Shown one piece after another: positions 18,243 to 27,557 of a stretch of 64,000 bases of DNA. The DNA is taken from positions 62,001 through 126,000 of the forward strand of contig NZ_DATGNU010000046.1 in assembly GCF_035306585.1 (NCBI RefSeq), written 5' to 3'. Below the pieces are notes generated by a model, which was not told where the DNA came from, did no database searches, and saw only the letters and a program-made list of their open reading frames with translations. Every line of letters starts with the position of its first letter. Position 1 is the first letter of the stretch. Source of the DNA: Galbibacter sp035306585 (GTDB lineage Bacteria > Bacteroidota > Bacteroidia > Flavobacteriales > Flavobacteriaceae). The translations under genes and the position numbers were made by a program.

Positions 18243-19658
18243 ATGAAAACGATATATAAATATGCTTTTATGATTATGTGTCTTTGTGGTTTATTAACCT
18301 CTTGTGACGATCATGAAACAAGTATGGGTGCAAAACTGGATCCATCAGAGCTGAATTTTAAAATAGAACAAGATCTTACGATAGATCAAGGTGGGAATAC
18401 CGTCATATTGACCAATAATACTCCAGGTACTATTCCTATATGGAATTATGGAACGGGACGCTCAAATAAAGCCATTGACACTATTCGATTCGCATTTGCA
18501 GGGGAATATACTATTCAATATTCCGCCATGACAGAAGGTGGATTGGTAGAGGCAGAACCAGTGACCATAACGGTAACCGATAATAATTTTGATTATGTTG
18601 AAAATGAGTTATGGCTGAAATTATCTGGGGGTGTTGGAAATAGCAAAACGTGGATGTTGGATTTAAATGCCGAAGGGGTTTCCAAGTATTTTGTCGGTCC
18701 AAAATACTTTTACGGAACCAACAACGGATGGCTTGAAGGTGGTAATGAATGGTCCGGTGGAGCAACTGGATGTTATGGTGATGATTGTTGGAACTGGAAT
18801 CCTGATTGGGCTGGTAATCAATGGATTATGTCTGCAGGAGATTATGGCACTATGACTTTTAGTTTGGATGGAGGTCCCTTTGTAGAGGTAAATAACTTAA
18901 TGTTTGCCCAGCAAGGTACACAAAGTGGTACCTATTATTTAGATGCAAACAATCATAATTTGACCTTAACCGATGCACAAATGCTTCATGATTCAGAAAC
19001 AGATGCATGTGTATCCAACTGGAGTTCCATTAAAATATTTTCACTCACCGAGGACACTATGCAATTAGGAGTTCTCAGAAAGAGTTCTTGTGACGGAGCA
19101 GCTTATTTAGTTTATAATTTTATCAGTAAAGAGTATAGTGATAACTGGGTGCCAGAGGAGACAGAACCTACTATTGATGAAGGTTTTGACCCAAGCTTCG
19201 AACCTGGAGAATTACTTGATATGTTGACTGGAGGAGCTGGATCTGGAAGAGTTTGGGCATTGGATGCCAATGGCAACCCTGTGGATTGGATAACAGCAGG
19301 AAAGGGTTGGACCGTCGATGCTACTAGCTCAGCCGACTGGGGATGGAATGATAGTTGGTCGAGTGTTGCATCTGAGTCGTGGATACGATTTGATCAATGG
19401 AATGGTTCCCAGACTTATACTAGGAATCAATCTGGTGTAGAAACCTCTGGAACATTTACAATTAATGAGGCGACTAATGAAATCACCCTCAGTGGGGAAA
19501 CCTTAATTCAGAATCCGGGCAATTGGATGAGTCCAACAACTGGTACCATCACAGTTATAAAAGCTTTTGATGATTTTCAGTCCAAAGGTATTTGGTTCGG
19601 AACTAGTTATGATACTGCTAAGGATGAATGGTTGGCATTTCATTATATCATCCCATAA
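18243..19658 (+). CDS. Surface glycan-binding lipoprotein (SusE/F position), duplicated C-terminal domains
   Basis: A 471-residue predicted lipoprotein (lipobox LLTSC, cysteine near residue 21). An Ig/PKD-like domain follows (about 35-115, GNTVILTNNTPGTIPIWNYG...EYTIQYSAMTEGG). Two related beta-rich units then begin LWLKLSGGVGNSKTWMLD (about 120) and LLDMLTGGAGSGRVWALD (about 325). Both are very rich in Trp, Gly and Asn, as expected for carbohydrate contacts. Its position directly after susD is that of surface glycan-binding proteins. No catalytic motif is seen. The two units look like an internal duplication. Specificity is unknown; the locus suggests a xylose-containing glycan. Confidence 0.75.
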   Translation: MKTIYKYAFMIMCLCGLLTSCDDHETSMGAKLDPSELNFKIEQDLTIDQGGNTVILTNNTPGTIPIWNYGTGRSNKAIDTIRFAFAGEYTIQYSAMTEGGLVEAEPVTITVTDNNFDYVENELWLKLSGGVGNSKTWMLDLNAEGVSKYFVGPKYFYGTNNGWLEGGNEWSGGATGCYGDDCWNWNPDWAGNQWIMSAGDYGTMTFSLDGGPFVEVNNLMFAQQGTQSGTYYLDANNHNLTLTDAQMLHDSETDACVSNWSSIKIFSLTEDTMQLGVLRKSSCDGAAYLVYNFISKEYSDNWVPEETEPTIDEGFDPSFEPGELLDMLTGGAGSGRVWALDANGNPVDWITAGKGWTVDATSSADWGWNDSWSSVASESWIRFDQWNGSQTYTRNQSGVETSGTFTINEATNEITLSGETLIQNPGNWMSPTTGTITVIKAFDDFQSKGIWFGTSYDTAKDEWLAFHYIIP

Positions 19659-19671
19659 TTAATTTAAAGGA

Positions 19672-19706
19672 TACGGAGATTCTAAAGGGGTCTCCGTACT
19701 GTTTTT
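19672..19706 (+). terminator. Intra-operon stem-loop between binding-protein and enzyme genes
   Basis: TACGGAGATTC pairs with GGGTCTCCGTA (11 pairs including two G-T) around a five-base loop, followed by CTGTTTTT. It lies in the longest gap of the operon (63 bases), between the SusE/F-position gene and GH2. It resembles a partial terminator or a processing/stabilising hairpin that would make uptake genes more abundant than enzyme genes. Confidence 0.65.
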
Positions 19707-19721
19707 AATCTTCTAGAAATA

Positions 19722-22217
19722 ATGATCAATTTATTTTTAATCAGAACTATTAAGATCTTTATAACGATCAGTTTGATGGTTTTTTTTGCTGCTTGTGATT
19801 CTTCTAATACGCCGCAAAAAGAAGCTAACTCACGAAAATTCTCTTTTAATGAACAGTGGGATTTTTACCTTTCAGATAGTACCGCAGTAGGTGATTCTAT
19901 TTCTGATCAGACCCAGTGGAGAACCTTGGAATTACCACATGACTGGAGTATCGAAGGATCTTTTAACCCACAGAGTCCTGTTGGACATGGTGGAGGTTAT
20001 CTCTCCGGAGGACTTGGATGGTATAAAAAGGATTTTATCATCGATCAGGGTGATCAATCCAAGCGAATCAGCATTTTATTTGATGGAGTTTATTCTAATA
20101 GTGAGGTTTGGATAAACGGTCACTACCTTGGTAAACGACCAAATGGATACATTGGTTTTGAGTATGATTTAACGCCTTATTTAAATTTTGGTGATACCAA
20201 TCAGATTTTGGTTAAAGTCGATAACAGTCAACAACCGAACTCACGTTGGTATGCTGGTTCTGGTATCTATCGTAACGTTTGGCTAAAAAAGACAGCGAAA
20301 TTATATGTGGCTAACTGGGGAACATTTATCACCACCCCTAAAGTGACTAAGGACTTAGCCATGGTCAACGTGGTTACCAACATTAATAATGATAATGCAG
20401 AAGAAAAAACAGCTTTCCTTCGTACGCGCGTTTTAAAAGATAATCAAGAAATCACACAAACCGAAAAGGAATTTTCCATTCCCTCAGAAGGAACAAAAGA
20501 GTTAGAACAGCAGTTGGAAATTACATCACCGCATCTATGGTCTGACCTGAATCCTGAGTTATATACTGTTGTTTCAGAAATAATAGTTGACGGGAACCTT
20601 ATTGATCAAAAGAAAACTGATTTTGGAATCCGAAGTTTTAGGTTTGATCTTGATAAAGGGTTTATTCTCAACGGAGTGCAAACTAAGATTAAAGGTGTTT
20701 GTTTACACCATGATTTAGGACCCTTAGGTGCAGCTGTAAACAAAAGAGCGATCGAACGAAAATTGGAAATCATGAAGGAGATGGGGGTCAATGGTATTCG
20801 TACAGCCCATAATCCTCCTTCCCCTGAGCTTTTAGCACTTTGTGATCAAATGGGATTCATTGTTATGGATGAAGCCTTTGATATGTGGGCACATGGAAAG
20901 AATCCTTATGATTATTCACAGGCTTGGGAGCAATGGCATGAAAGAGACTTAAGAGATCAGATCCTACGCGATAGAAATCACCCGAGTGTTTTTATGTGGA
21001 GTATCGGAAACGAGATTCCTGAGCAGTGGAGTCCAAAAGGTGCAGAAATAGGCAGAGAGCTTTCGGCTATTGTAAAAAGTCTGGATACCACAAGAGTGAT
21101 TACAGCTGGAATGAATCCACCGATTCATATTAATAAAGATGAGGTAACCATACAATTTGAAGGTACTGCTGCTGAACCTAATGCATTGGCGGGTTCTGGT
21201 GCTTTGGACCTAATAGGGTATAATTATGCACATCAAACCTATACGGATCACCAGAAAAATTTTCCTAATACTCCTTTTATTGCCGCGGAAACAACCTCTG
21301 GGTTACAAACCCGAGGCTATTATGAATTCCCTTCCGATACGACAAAGATATGGCCTGTACGGTGGGATTTGGTCTTTACTCAAGGCAATAAAGATAACAC
21401 CGTATCGGCCTTTGATCAGGTAAGAACACCCTGGGGATCATTACATGAGGAGGCCTGGAAAATTATTAAAAAGCACGATTTCTTATCGGGAATGTTTGTT
21501 TGGACCGGCTTTGATTATATAGGAGAACCAACTCCATATCAGTGGCCTTCGAGAAGTTCCTATTTTGGTATCGTAGATCTTGCTGGCTTTGCCAAGGATG
21601 TGTATTATATGTACCAGAGTGAATGGACTCAAAAAGATGTCCTACATGTATTTCCACACTGGAATTGGGATGAAGGAACATTGGTGGATGTATGGGTATA
21701 TTACAACAATGCAGATCAGGTGGAACTGTTTTTAAATGGCGAATCTCTGGGGGTAAAATCCAAAGAGGGGGATGACTTACATCTTATGTGGAGGGTTCCA
21801 TATAAAGAAGGGATACTCAAGGCTGTTTCTCGAAAAGAAGGTAAAGTGGTATTAGAGCGGGAGGTGAAAACTGCAGGAGCTGCATCTAAGCTTTCCTTAA
21901 TCGCTGATAGGTCGACCATACAGGCCGATGGTAAGGACTTATCTTTTATAACCGTAGATGTTTTGGACGCCAATGGTGTGATGGTCCCAAGGGCCGGGAA
22001 TCAACTTACCTTTACCTTGGAAGGTCCTGGTAAAATAGTAGGTATGGCTAATGGTGATCCTACCAATCATGAAAGCTTTCAAGGCAATACCCACAAGGCT
22101 TTTAATGGGAAATGTCTAGTGATCGTTCAAGCTGACAGAAAAGAAGGAGATCTCGTACTTACCGCTACCGCGGATGGATTACAACAAGCCTCCATCAATA
22201 TCAAAACAATTAACTAG
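19722..22217 (+). CDS. Glycoside hydrolase family 2 (beta-galactosidase type, DUF4982-containing)
   Basis: An 831-residue lipoprotein (lipobox FFAAC, cysteine about residue 25). The domain order is jelly-roll (about 40-210; LELPHDWSIEGSF, GGLGWYKKDF, RWYAGSGIYRNVW), Ig-like, TIM barrel, DUF4982-like and a C-terminal Ig-like domain. Predicted acid/base is E431 in SIGNEIPE and nucleophile E523 in AAETTSG, both in the expected GH2 positions. GH2 enzymes of this form are mostly beta-galactosidases, but related members act on other beta-linked sugars. With GH31 of the alpha-xylosidase type next door, galactosylated xyloglucan side chains are a plausible target; this is inference from context. Confidence 0.9.
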   Translation: MINLFLIRTIKIFITISLMVFFAACDSSNTPQKEANSRKFSFNEQWDFYLSDSTAVGDSISDQTQWRTLELPHDWSIEGSFNPQSPVGHGGGYLSGGLGWYKKDFIIDQGDQSKRISILFDGVYSNSEVWINGHYLGKRPNGYIGFEYDLTPYLNFGDTNQILVKVDNSQQPNSRWYAGSGIYRNVWLKKTAKLYVANWGTFITTPKVTKDLAMVNVVTNINNDNAEEKTAFLRTRVLKDNQEITQTEKEFSIPSEGTKELEQQLEITSPHLWSDLNPELYTVVSEIIVDGNLIDQKKTDFGIRSFRFDLDKGFILNGVQTKIKGVCLHHDLGPLGAAVNKRAIERKLEIMKEMGVNGIRTAHNPPSPELLALCDQMGFIVMDEAFDMWAHGKNPYDYSQAWEQWHERDLRDQILRDRNHPSVFMWSIGNEIPEQWSPKGAEIGRELSAIVKSLDTTRVITAGMNPPIHINKDEVTIQFEGTAAEPNALAGSGALDLIGYNYAHQTYTDHQKNFPNTPFIAAETTSGLQTRGYYEFPSDTTKIWPVRWDLVFTQGNKDNTVSAFDQVRTPWGSLHEEAWKIIKKHDFLSGMFVWTGFDYIGEPTPYQWPSRSSYFGIVDLAGFAKDVYYMYQSEWTQKDVLHVFPHWNWDEGTLVDVWVYYNNADQVELFLNGESLGVKSKEGDDLHLMWRVPYKEGILKAVSRKEGKVVLEREVKTAGAASKLSLIADRSTIQADGKDLSFITVDVLDANGVMVPRAGNQLTFTLEGPGKIVGMANGDPTNHESFQGNTHKAFNGKCLVIVQADRKEGDLVLTATADGLQQASINIKTIN

Positions 22218-22231
22218 CTAACAATTCAAAT

Positions 22232-24649
22232 ATGACACTAAAAATCAAACTAAACCAGAAAATACCAAGTAAATGGAGGGTGCTCTTAGCCGCCAGTCTA
22301 TTTACACTAGGTAGTAGTTCTGCCCAAATTCAACATGCAGAGGTACTGAATTCACCAGTAGATATCAGCAAGGACTTTACAAATTACTTAAATACTTTTT
22401 ATTTCGCAGATGAATTGGTCGAATTTGATCCCCAAACAGGTAAAGGAGCCATCCGATACCAGCGGAATCAATTTCATGCCAAGCAGGCCTTTAACAATAT
22501 GCTTATTAAAGCAGATACCATAGGGCCAAATGAGTTTCCAGCCACGGAATATGAAGCGTCTCCAGTTCACGAATTTGAAATCCAATTTGTTTCTGATCGA
22601 ACCATTCGTATTAAGATGAATTCTGGGCCAGTTTATCACAAGGAAAAGGAATCGTTAATGCTGGTAGGTGGAAAAGCACCAAATAACCCAGCGACATGGG
22701 AGTATAAGCCGATAGCCGGTGGGCATCAATATCGCAGTGTGCATGGAAGGGTAGAGATCTACAAAAAACCATGGCATGTAAAGGTCTATGATGCCAAGGG
22801 CAAGTTGTTGACCTCGACGCTGCATAAAACGGATTTTTCCAATACCTACACTCCCGTACTGCCATTTTCTTATCTTAGGCGCAATAGTGATTACTCCAGA
22901 AGTATGGCAGCGGTCTTTAGTCTTCAACCTGGGGAGAAAATCTTTGGATGTGGAGAATCGTTCACTCAGTTCAATAAACGGGGAGAAAAAGTGGTTTTAT
23001 ATACAGATGATGCCAATGGGGTACAAAATCAGACGATGTATAAACCAATACCTTTTTACTTAAGTAGTAGAGGGTATGGGGTGTTTATGCACCATTCTTC
23101 CCCAATTACAGTTGACTTTGGACAGTACTTCAACGGAGCTAATTCTATGATGATTGGAGATGATCAAGCAGACCTATTTATCTTTTTAGGAACGCCTAAA
23201 GAGGTTCTTGATGCCTATACAGATCTCACTGGAAAAGCTGCTATGCCTCCTCTTTGGTCCTTTGGGCTTTGGATGAGTAGAATTACGTATTTTAGTGAAA
23301 ATGAAGGACGCGAAGTCGCTAAGAACCTCAGAAAACATAAAATACCTAGTGATGTTATCCATTTTGATACTGGGTGGTTTGATGTTGATTGGAGGAATAA
23401 TTATGAATTTGCAGAGGATCGATTTGAAGATCCTAAAAAAATGTTAGCCGATTTTAAAGAACAGGGATTTCATGTGAGTCTATGGCAATTACCTTATTTT
23501 ACGCCACGAAATACCTTATTCAATGAAATTGTCAGTAGTGGATATGCAGTCAAAGATGCCAAGGGCAATATACCCTATGAAGATGCTGTATTGGACTTTT
23601 CCAATCCCGAGGCGGTGGTTTGGTATCAGAACAAGCTTAAACAACTTTTTGATTTAGGAGTAAGTGTTTTTAAGGTTGATTTTGGTGAGGCCGCTCCAGG
23701 AAATGGAATTTACCACTCTGGACGTACTGGATTTTATGAACACAATTTATATCCTCTTCGTTATAACAAGGCCGTAGCTGAGGTTACTAAAAAAGAAAAA
23801 GGCTATACGCTACTTTGGGCACGAAGTGCTTGGGCTGGAAGTCAGCGCTATTCTTTACACTGGGGTGGAGATGCCGCCACCACCAATACTGCTATGGCCG
23901 CAACACTTAGAGGAGGACTATCCTTAGGCCTAAGTGGGTTTACATTTTGGAGTCATGACTTAGGAGGATTTACTACAAAAACTCCAGAGAATCTTTACGC
24001 GCGATGGGCGCCATTTGGTATGCTATCTTCTCATGTTAGAAGTCATGGAGAACCACCGACAGAACCATGGTTGTATAGCAAAGAGTTCTTAAAGGCCTTT
24101 AGAGCGGCCGATAATATGCGCTATGAATTAATGCCCTATATTTATGCCCAGGCCAAAGAAAGTTCACTCAACGGATGGCCTATGCTAAGAGCTCTTTTTG
24201 TAGAATTTCCAGAGGATCCAGGAAGCTGGTTAATCGACAATCAATATTTGTTTGGATCTGATATGCTTGTTGCACCATTATTTGAGGAAACGACCAAAAG
24301 AGATGTTTACCTACCAGAGGGAAGTTGGATTGATTATCAGACCAAAAAAGTGTACCAAAAGGGATGGCATACCATCGAGGCAGGTGAGGTGCCAATAGTG
24401 GTATTAGTTAAAGATGGAAGTATCATTCCACACATTGACCTGGCACAGTCCACAAAAGATATGGATTGGTCAAAATTAACCCTTGAAGTGTTTGCTACTA
24501 AAGACGCATCACAGGCCAAAGGCCAGGTTTATTTGCCAGAAGGTGATAAACCACATTTACTGGAAGTTGAGAAAGTAGGCTCGGAATTTAAACTCAAATC
24601 CAATCCTTTGGATGGAAAAACTAGTTTCAAGGTACATTGGGCTCAGTAA
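22232..24649 (+). CDS. Glycoside hydrolase family 31, alpha-xylosidase type
   Basis: An 805-residue exported enzyme (signal peptide ending about LGSSSAQ). The catalytic barrel carries the nucleophile D483 in FKVDFGEAAP and acid/base D547 in HWGGDAATTN. The surrounding LLWARSAWAGSQRYSLHWGG, LRGGLSLGLSGFTFWSHDLGGF and RSHG segments resemble E. coli YicI, an alpha-xylosidase, rather than alpha-glucosidases. It likely releases alpha-linked xylose from oligosaccharide ends, feeding XylE and XylA encoded by the same operon. Starts 14 bases after GH2; GH97 follows after 27 bases. Confidence 0.9.
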   Translation: MTLKIKLNQKIPSKWRVLLAASLFTLGSSSAQIQHAEVLNSPVDISKDFTNYLNTFYFADELVEFDPQTGKGAIRYQRNQFHAKQAFNNMLIKADTIGPNEFPATEYEASPVHEFEIQFVSDRTIRIKMNSGPVYHKEKESLMLVGGKAPNNPATWEYKPIAGGHQYRSVHGRVEIYKKPWHVKVYDAKGKLLTSTLHKTDFSNTYTPVLPFSYLRRNSDYSRSMAAVFSLQPGEKIFGCGESFTQFNKRGEKVVLYTDDANGVQNQTMYKPIPFYLSSRGYGVFMHHSSPITVDFGQYFNGANSMMIGDDQADLFIFLGTPKEVLDAYTDLTGKAAMPPLWSFGLWMSRITYFSENEGREVAKNLRKHKIPSDVIHFDTGWFDVDWRNNYEFAEDRFEDPKKMLADFKEQGFHVSLWQLPYFTPRNTLFNEIVSSGYAVKDAKGNIPYEDAVLDFSNPEAVVWYQNKLKQLFDLGVSVFKVDFGEAAPGNGIYHSGRTGFYEHNLYPLRYNKAVAEVTKKEKGYTLLWARSAWAGSQRYSLHWGGDAATTNTAMAATLRGGLSLGLSGFTFWSHDLGGFTTKTPENLYARWAPFGMLSSHVRSHGEPPTEPWLYSKEFLKAFRAADNMRYELMPYIYAQAKESSLNGWPMLRALFVEFPEDPGSWLIDNQYLFGSDMLVAPLFEETTKRDVYLPEGSWIDYQTKKVYQKGWHTIEAGEVPIVVLVKDGSIIPHIDLAQSTKDMDWSKLTLEVFATKDASQAKGQVYLPEGDKPHLLEVEKVGSEFKLKSNPLDGKTSFKVHWAQ

Positions 24650-24676
24650 GAATTTTTTAAGATAATTTAATTAGAT

Positions 24677-26686
24677 ATGATTTTGAATATTAAGAACTTT
24701 ATAGTGGCTATTGCGTTGATTGGATTGACCTCCTGCCAGCAAAAGCAAGAACCTTTAGTGCTCTCCTCGCCAGGTGCGATAAATGAAATACAATTTTCGC
24801 TCTCCGCACAAGGTGTTCCAACTTATCAGGTTTCTCATGGAGCCATCCAGGTATTAAATCCTTCGGAGCTTGGATTTGTTTTTAAAGACAACGATTCATT
24901 ATATCGCAATTTTGAGATCGTAGCAGTAGAACGACGTAGTTTTGACAAAGAGTGGGATCAAGTGTGGGGAGAAAAGAAAACTATCCGCAATAACTACAAT
25001 GAACTAGCGGTTCAATTACAAGAGAAAGGCGCAAAGAAAAGAAAACTAAATCTGGAGTTTAGGGCCTATGATGACGGGGTTGCATTTCGCTATATATTTC
25101 CTGAGCAGGGTGTGAAAGACAGCATATTCATTATGGATGAGCTTACAGAATTTGAGTTAGCTGAAGATGGAAAAGCATGGTGGATCCCAGCCTACGATGA
25201 GCAGCGCTATGAGTATCTCTTTAACGCCTCACCAGTAAGTACTTTAGACACTGTTCATACCCCACTAACAATAGAGAGTAAAAGTGGTTTGAGTTTAAGT
25301 TTTCACGAAGCTAATTTGATCAATTTTGCTTCAACGACCTTGGCCCATACCCAGGGAACAACCTTGAAGACCGATTTAGTTCCTTGGTCTGACGGAGTAA
25401 AGGTGAGAATTACGGATTCTTTCACTACACCATGGCGTACGCTTCAGATTGCTAAAGAGCCTACAGAGCTCATTACATCATATCTGATTCTCAATCTTAA
25501 TGAGCCGAATAAGTTCGAAGATACAAGCTGGATAAAACCGTTTAAATACATTGGTATTTGGTGGGGGATGCATATTGGAAAATACACCTTCTGGGAAGGA
25601 GAGAATCAAGGCGCTACCACCAAAAACGCTAAGAAATATATCGATTTTGCAGCAAAAGAAGGCATTGACCATTTATTAATCGAGGGATGGAATAAAGGCT
25701 GGACCCCCGATTGGTATAAAAATGCTATGCACCAATTCAATTTTACTCAACAGGCGGATGATTTTGATTTAGAAGCGGTCACAGATTATGCCGCAAAGAA
25801 CAACGTTCGTATTATTGGTTATCATGAGACTGGATCTAATATTGATAATTATCTAAAGCAAATTGATAGCGCCTTTGCACTTTATAATAAGGTAGGTATT
25901 CACGATGTGAAAATTGGACATGTTGGTTCACTTTTGAAAATGAAAGAGTGGCATCATGGGCAATTCGGAGTTGAGTATTTTAGATATGTTCTTGAAAAAG
26001 CAGCGGAGTACAAACTCACCGTGCTGTATCACGAACCTATAAAGGATACTGGAGAGCGTAGAACGTATCCTAATATGATGGCCAGAGAAGGTGCCAGAGG
26101 GCAAGAGTACAATGCGTGGAGCGATGGTAATCCACCCAGTTATACCACCATTTTGCCTTTCACTAGACTCTTGTCAGGACCAATGGATTTTACAGCAGGA
26201 ATCCTAGATGTTGAAATATCCCAAGGATATCCTGGTCGTAGGGTTCACAGTACTGCAGCCAAGCAGTTGGCCTTATTGGTAACAGTGTACTCTCCCATTC
26301 AGATGTATGCAGATCTCCCAGAGAATTACCAGGGACAACCAGCTTTTCAATTCTTAAAAGATGTTCCCACTGACTGGGAAGACACCAAGGTGCTCAATGG
26401 CGCTATTGGAGAGTATATTACTACCGTTCGAAAGGATATTAACAGTGAAGATTGGTATTTGGGAAGTATCACAAATGAGCAGTCACGAGAATTTGATATT
26501 TCTCTTTCATTTTTAGATCCACAGGCAAGGTATGAAGCTCAAATTTATGCCGATGCACCAGAGACTGACTTAAACAATAATCCGGAAGCCATTAGCATCA
26601 CTACCAAGGAGGTTACTGCAAAGGATAATCTTCGTCTTCATTTAGGTGCAGGAGGTGGTGCAGCGGTACGATTTAAACAACTATAA
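24677..26686 (+). CDS. Glycoside hydrolase family 97, probable inverting alpha-glucosidase type
   Basis: A 669-residue lipoprotein (lipobox IGLTSC, cysteine 20) with the GH97 layout: N-terminal beta-sandwich (RAYDDGVAFRYIFPEQ), (beta/alpha)8 barrel and C-terminal beta domain. The barrel has IGYHETGSNIDNY, VLYHEPIKDTGERRTYPN and REGARGQEYNAW, glutamate-rich motifs that fit the SusB-like inverting, calcium-dependent branch. At the strand where retaining alpha-galactosidases carry an aspartate nucleophile, this protein reads DVKIGHVG, without Asp. So alpha-glucosidase is favoured over alpha-galactosidase, by inference. Last gene of the xylose/glycan operon. Confidence 0.88.
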   Translation: MILNIKNFIVAIALIGLTSCQQKQEPLVLSSPGAINEIQFSLSAQGVPTYQVSHGAIQVLNPSELGFVFKDNDSLYRNFEIVAVERRSFDKEWDQVWGEKKTIRNNYNELAVQLQEKGAKKRKLNLEFRAYDDGVAFRYIFPEQGVKDSIFIMDELTEFELAEDGKAWWIPAYDEQRYEYLFNASPVSTLDTVHTPLTIESKSGLSLSFHEANLINFASTTLAHTQGTTLKTDLVPWSDGVKVRITDSFTTPWRTLQIAKEPTELITSYLILNLNEPNKFEDTSWIKPFKYIGIWWGMHIGKYTFWEGENQGATTKNAKKYIDFAAKEGIDHLLIEGWNKGWTPDWYKNAMHQFNFTQQADDFDLEAVTDYAAKNNVRIIGYHETGSNIDNYLKQIDSAFALYNKVGIHDVKIGHVGSLLKMKEWHHGQFGVEYFRYVLEKAAEYKLTVLYHEPIKDTGERRTYPNMMAREGARGQEYNAWSDGNPPSYTTILPFTRLLSGPMDFTAGILDVEISQGYPGRRVHSTAAKQLALLVTVYSPIQMYADLPENYQGQPAFQFLKDVPTDWEDTKVLNGAIGEYITTVRKDINSEDWYLGSITNEQSREFDISLSFLDPQARYEAQIYADAPETDLNNNPEAISITTKEVTAKDNLRLHLGAGGGAAVRFKQL

Positions 26687-26765
26687 TGGACTCGATAGGC
26701 TAACTTTGATGGTGCACCTTAAAGTGTTTGATTTAGAAAAGCCAGAAATGTCGAAAGCATTAAAT

Positions 26766-26806
26766 ACAAAAGCGGAAAAAGAACCTATATTTTTTTTCCG
26801 CTTTTG
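26766..26806. terminator. Bidirectional rho-independent terminator
   Basis: AAAAGCGGAAAAA pairs with a T-run followed by CCGCTTTT, giving a long A/T-rich stem that works in both directions. It lies between the convergent GH97 gene and pgl and should end both operons. Confidence 0.8.
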
Positions 26807-26831
26807 AATTAAAAGTACTATTTAATTTGGG

Positions 26832-27557
26832 CTACTGTTTTAATTTCTTAGCCGCTTGTTGGTCAACCATCCAAGTCACTCTTTGTGCATCTTTAGTAAT
26901 TAATTGTGATGGATATAAATCAGCGTTTGGCGCTCCTTGAAGTACTTGGTAAAGCGCTTCTGATTTTTTATCACCAAAGACTAAGAAAACGATGTTTTTA
27001 GCTTTATTGATCAGCGGTGCAGTTAATGTAATTCTATACATATCCTGGGGTGCTAAGAAATAGGCGGCTACTTTCTTATCCTTTTCCTTTAGAATGATAT
27101 CTTGATTTGGAAATAATGATGCTGTATGGCCATCATCACCCATTCCAAGGATGATTAGGTCAAATTCTTCACCATTGGTCAAATGCTGCTCTAAAAGGCC
27201 CTCATATTCCTTGGCATATTCTTGGGCAGAAACACCATCCTTCCACATTGGGAAAATTTGGTCTTTTGGTACTGGAATATGATTAAGCAAATCTTTAAAG
27301 GCAGCACCAGCATTACTTTTTTCATCATCTAGTGGTACCCATCGTTCGTCGCCCCAAAAGACATATACTTTTGACCAGTCAATCTTTTCTTGGTACTCTG
27401 GGGTAGCAAGTAATTGATACAGGCCAGCAGGGGAGGAGCCTCCTGTTAGGGCAACAGTAAATTTTCCTTTCTCCATAATGGCTTGTTGTGCTTTACTCAC
27501 AAAATAATCAGCCAATTCATTATCTAAGGTTACTTTATTTTCAAATATTCGAATCAT
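26832..27557 (-). CDS. pgl: 6-phosphogluconolactonase
   Basis: A 241-residue DevB/SOL-type enzyme hydrolysing 6-phosphogluconolactone to 6-phosphogluconate, the second step of the oxidative pentose phosphate pathway. Signatures are VALTGGSSPAGLYQLL near residue 36, VFWGDERWVPLDDEKSN, and LGMGDDGHTASLFP. Its ATG overlaps the zwf stop in an ATGA tetranucleotide, so translation is coupled. Last gene of the rpiB-gnd-zwf-pgl operon. Confidence 0.95.
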   Translation of the reverse strand: MIRIFENKVTLDNELADYFVSKAQQAIMEKGKFTVALTGGSSPAGLYQLLATPEYQEKIDWSKVYVFWGDERWVPLDDEKSNAGAAFKDLLNHIPVPKDQIFPMWKDGVSAQEYAKEYEGLLEQHLTNGEEFDLIILGMGDDGHTASLFPNQDIILKEKDKKVAAYFLAPQDMYRITLTAPLINKAKNIVFLVFGDKKSEALYQVLQGAPNADLYPSQLITKDAQRVTWMVDQQAAKKLKQ

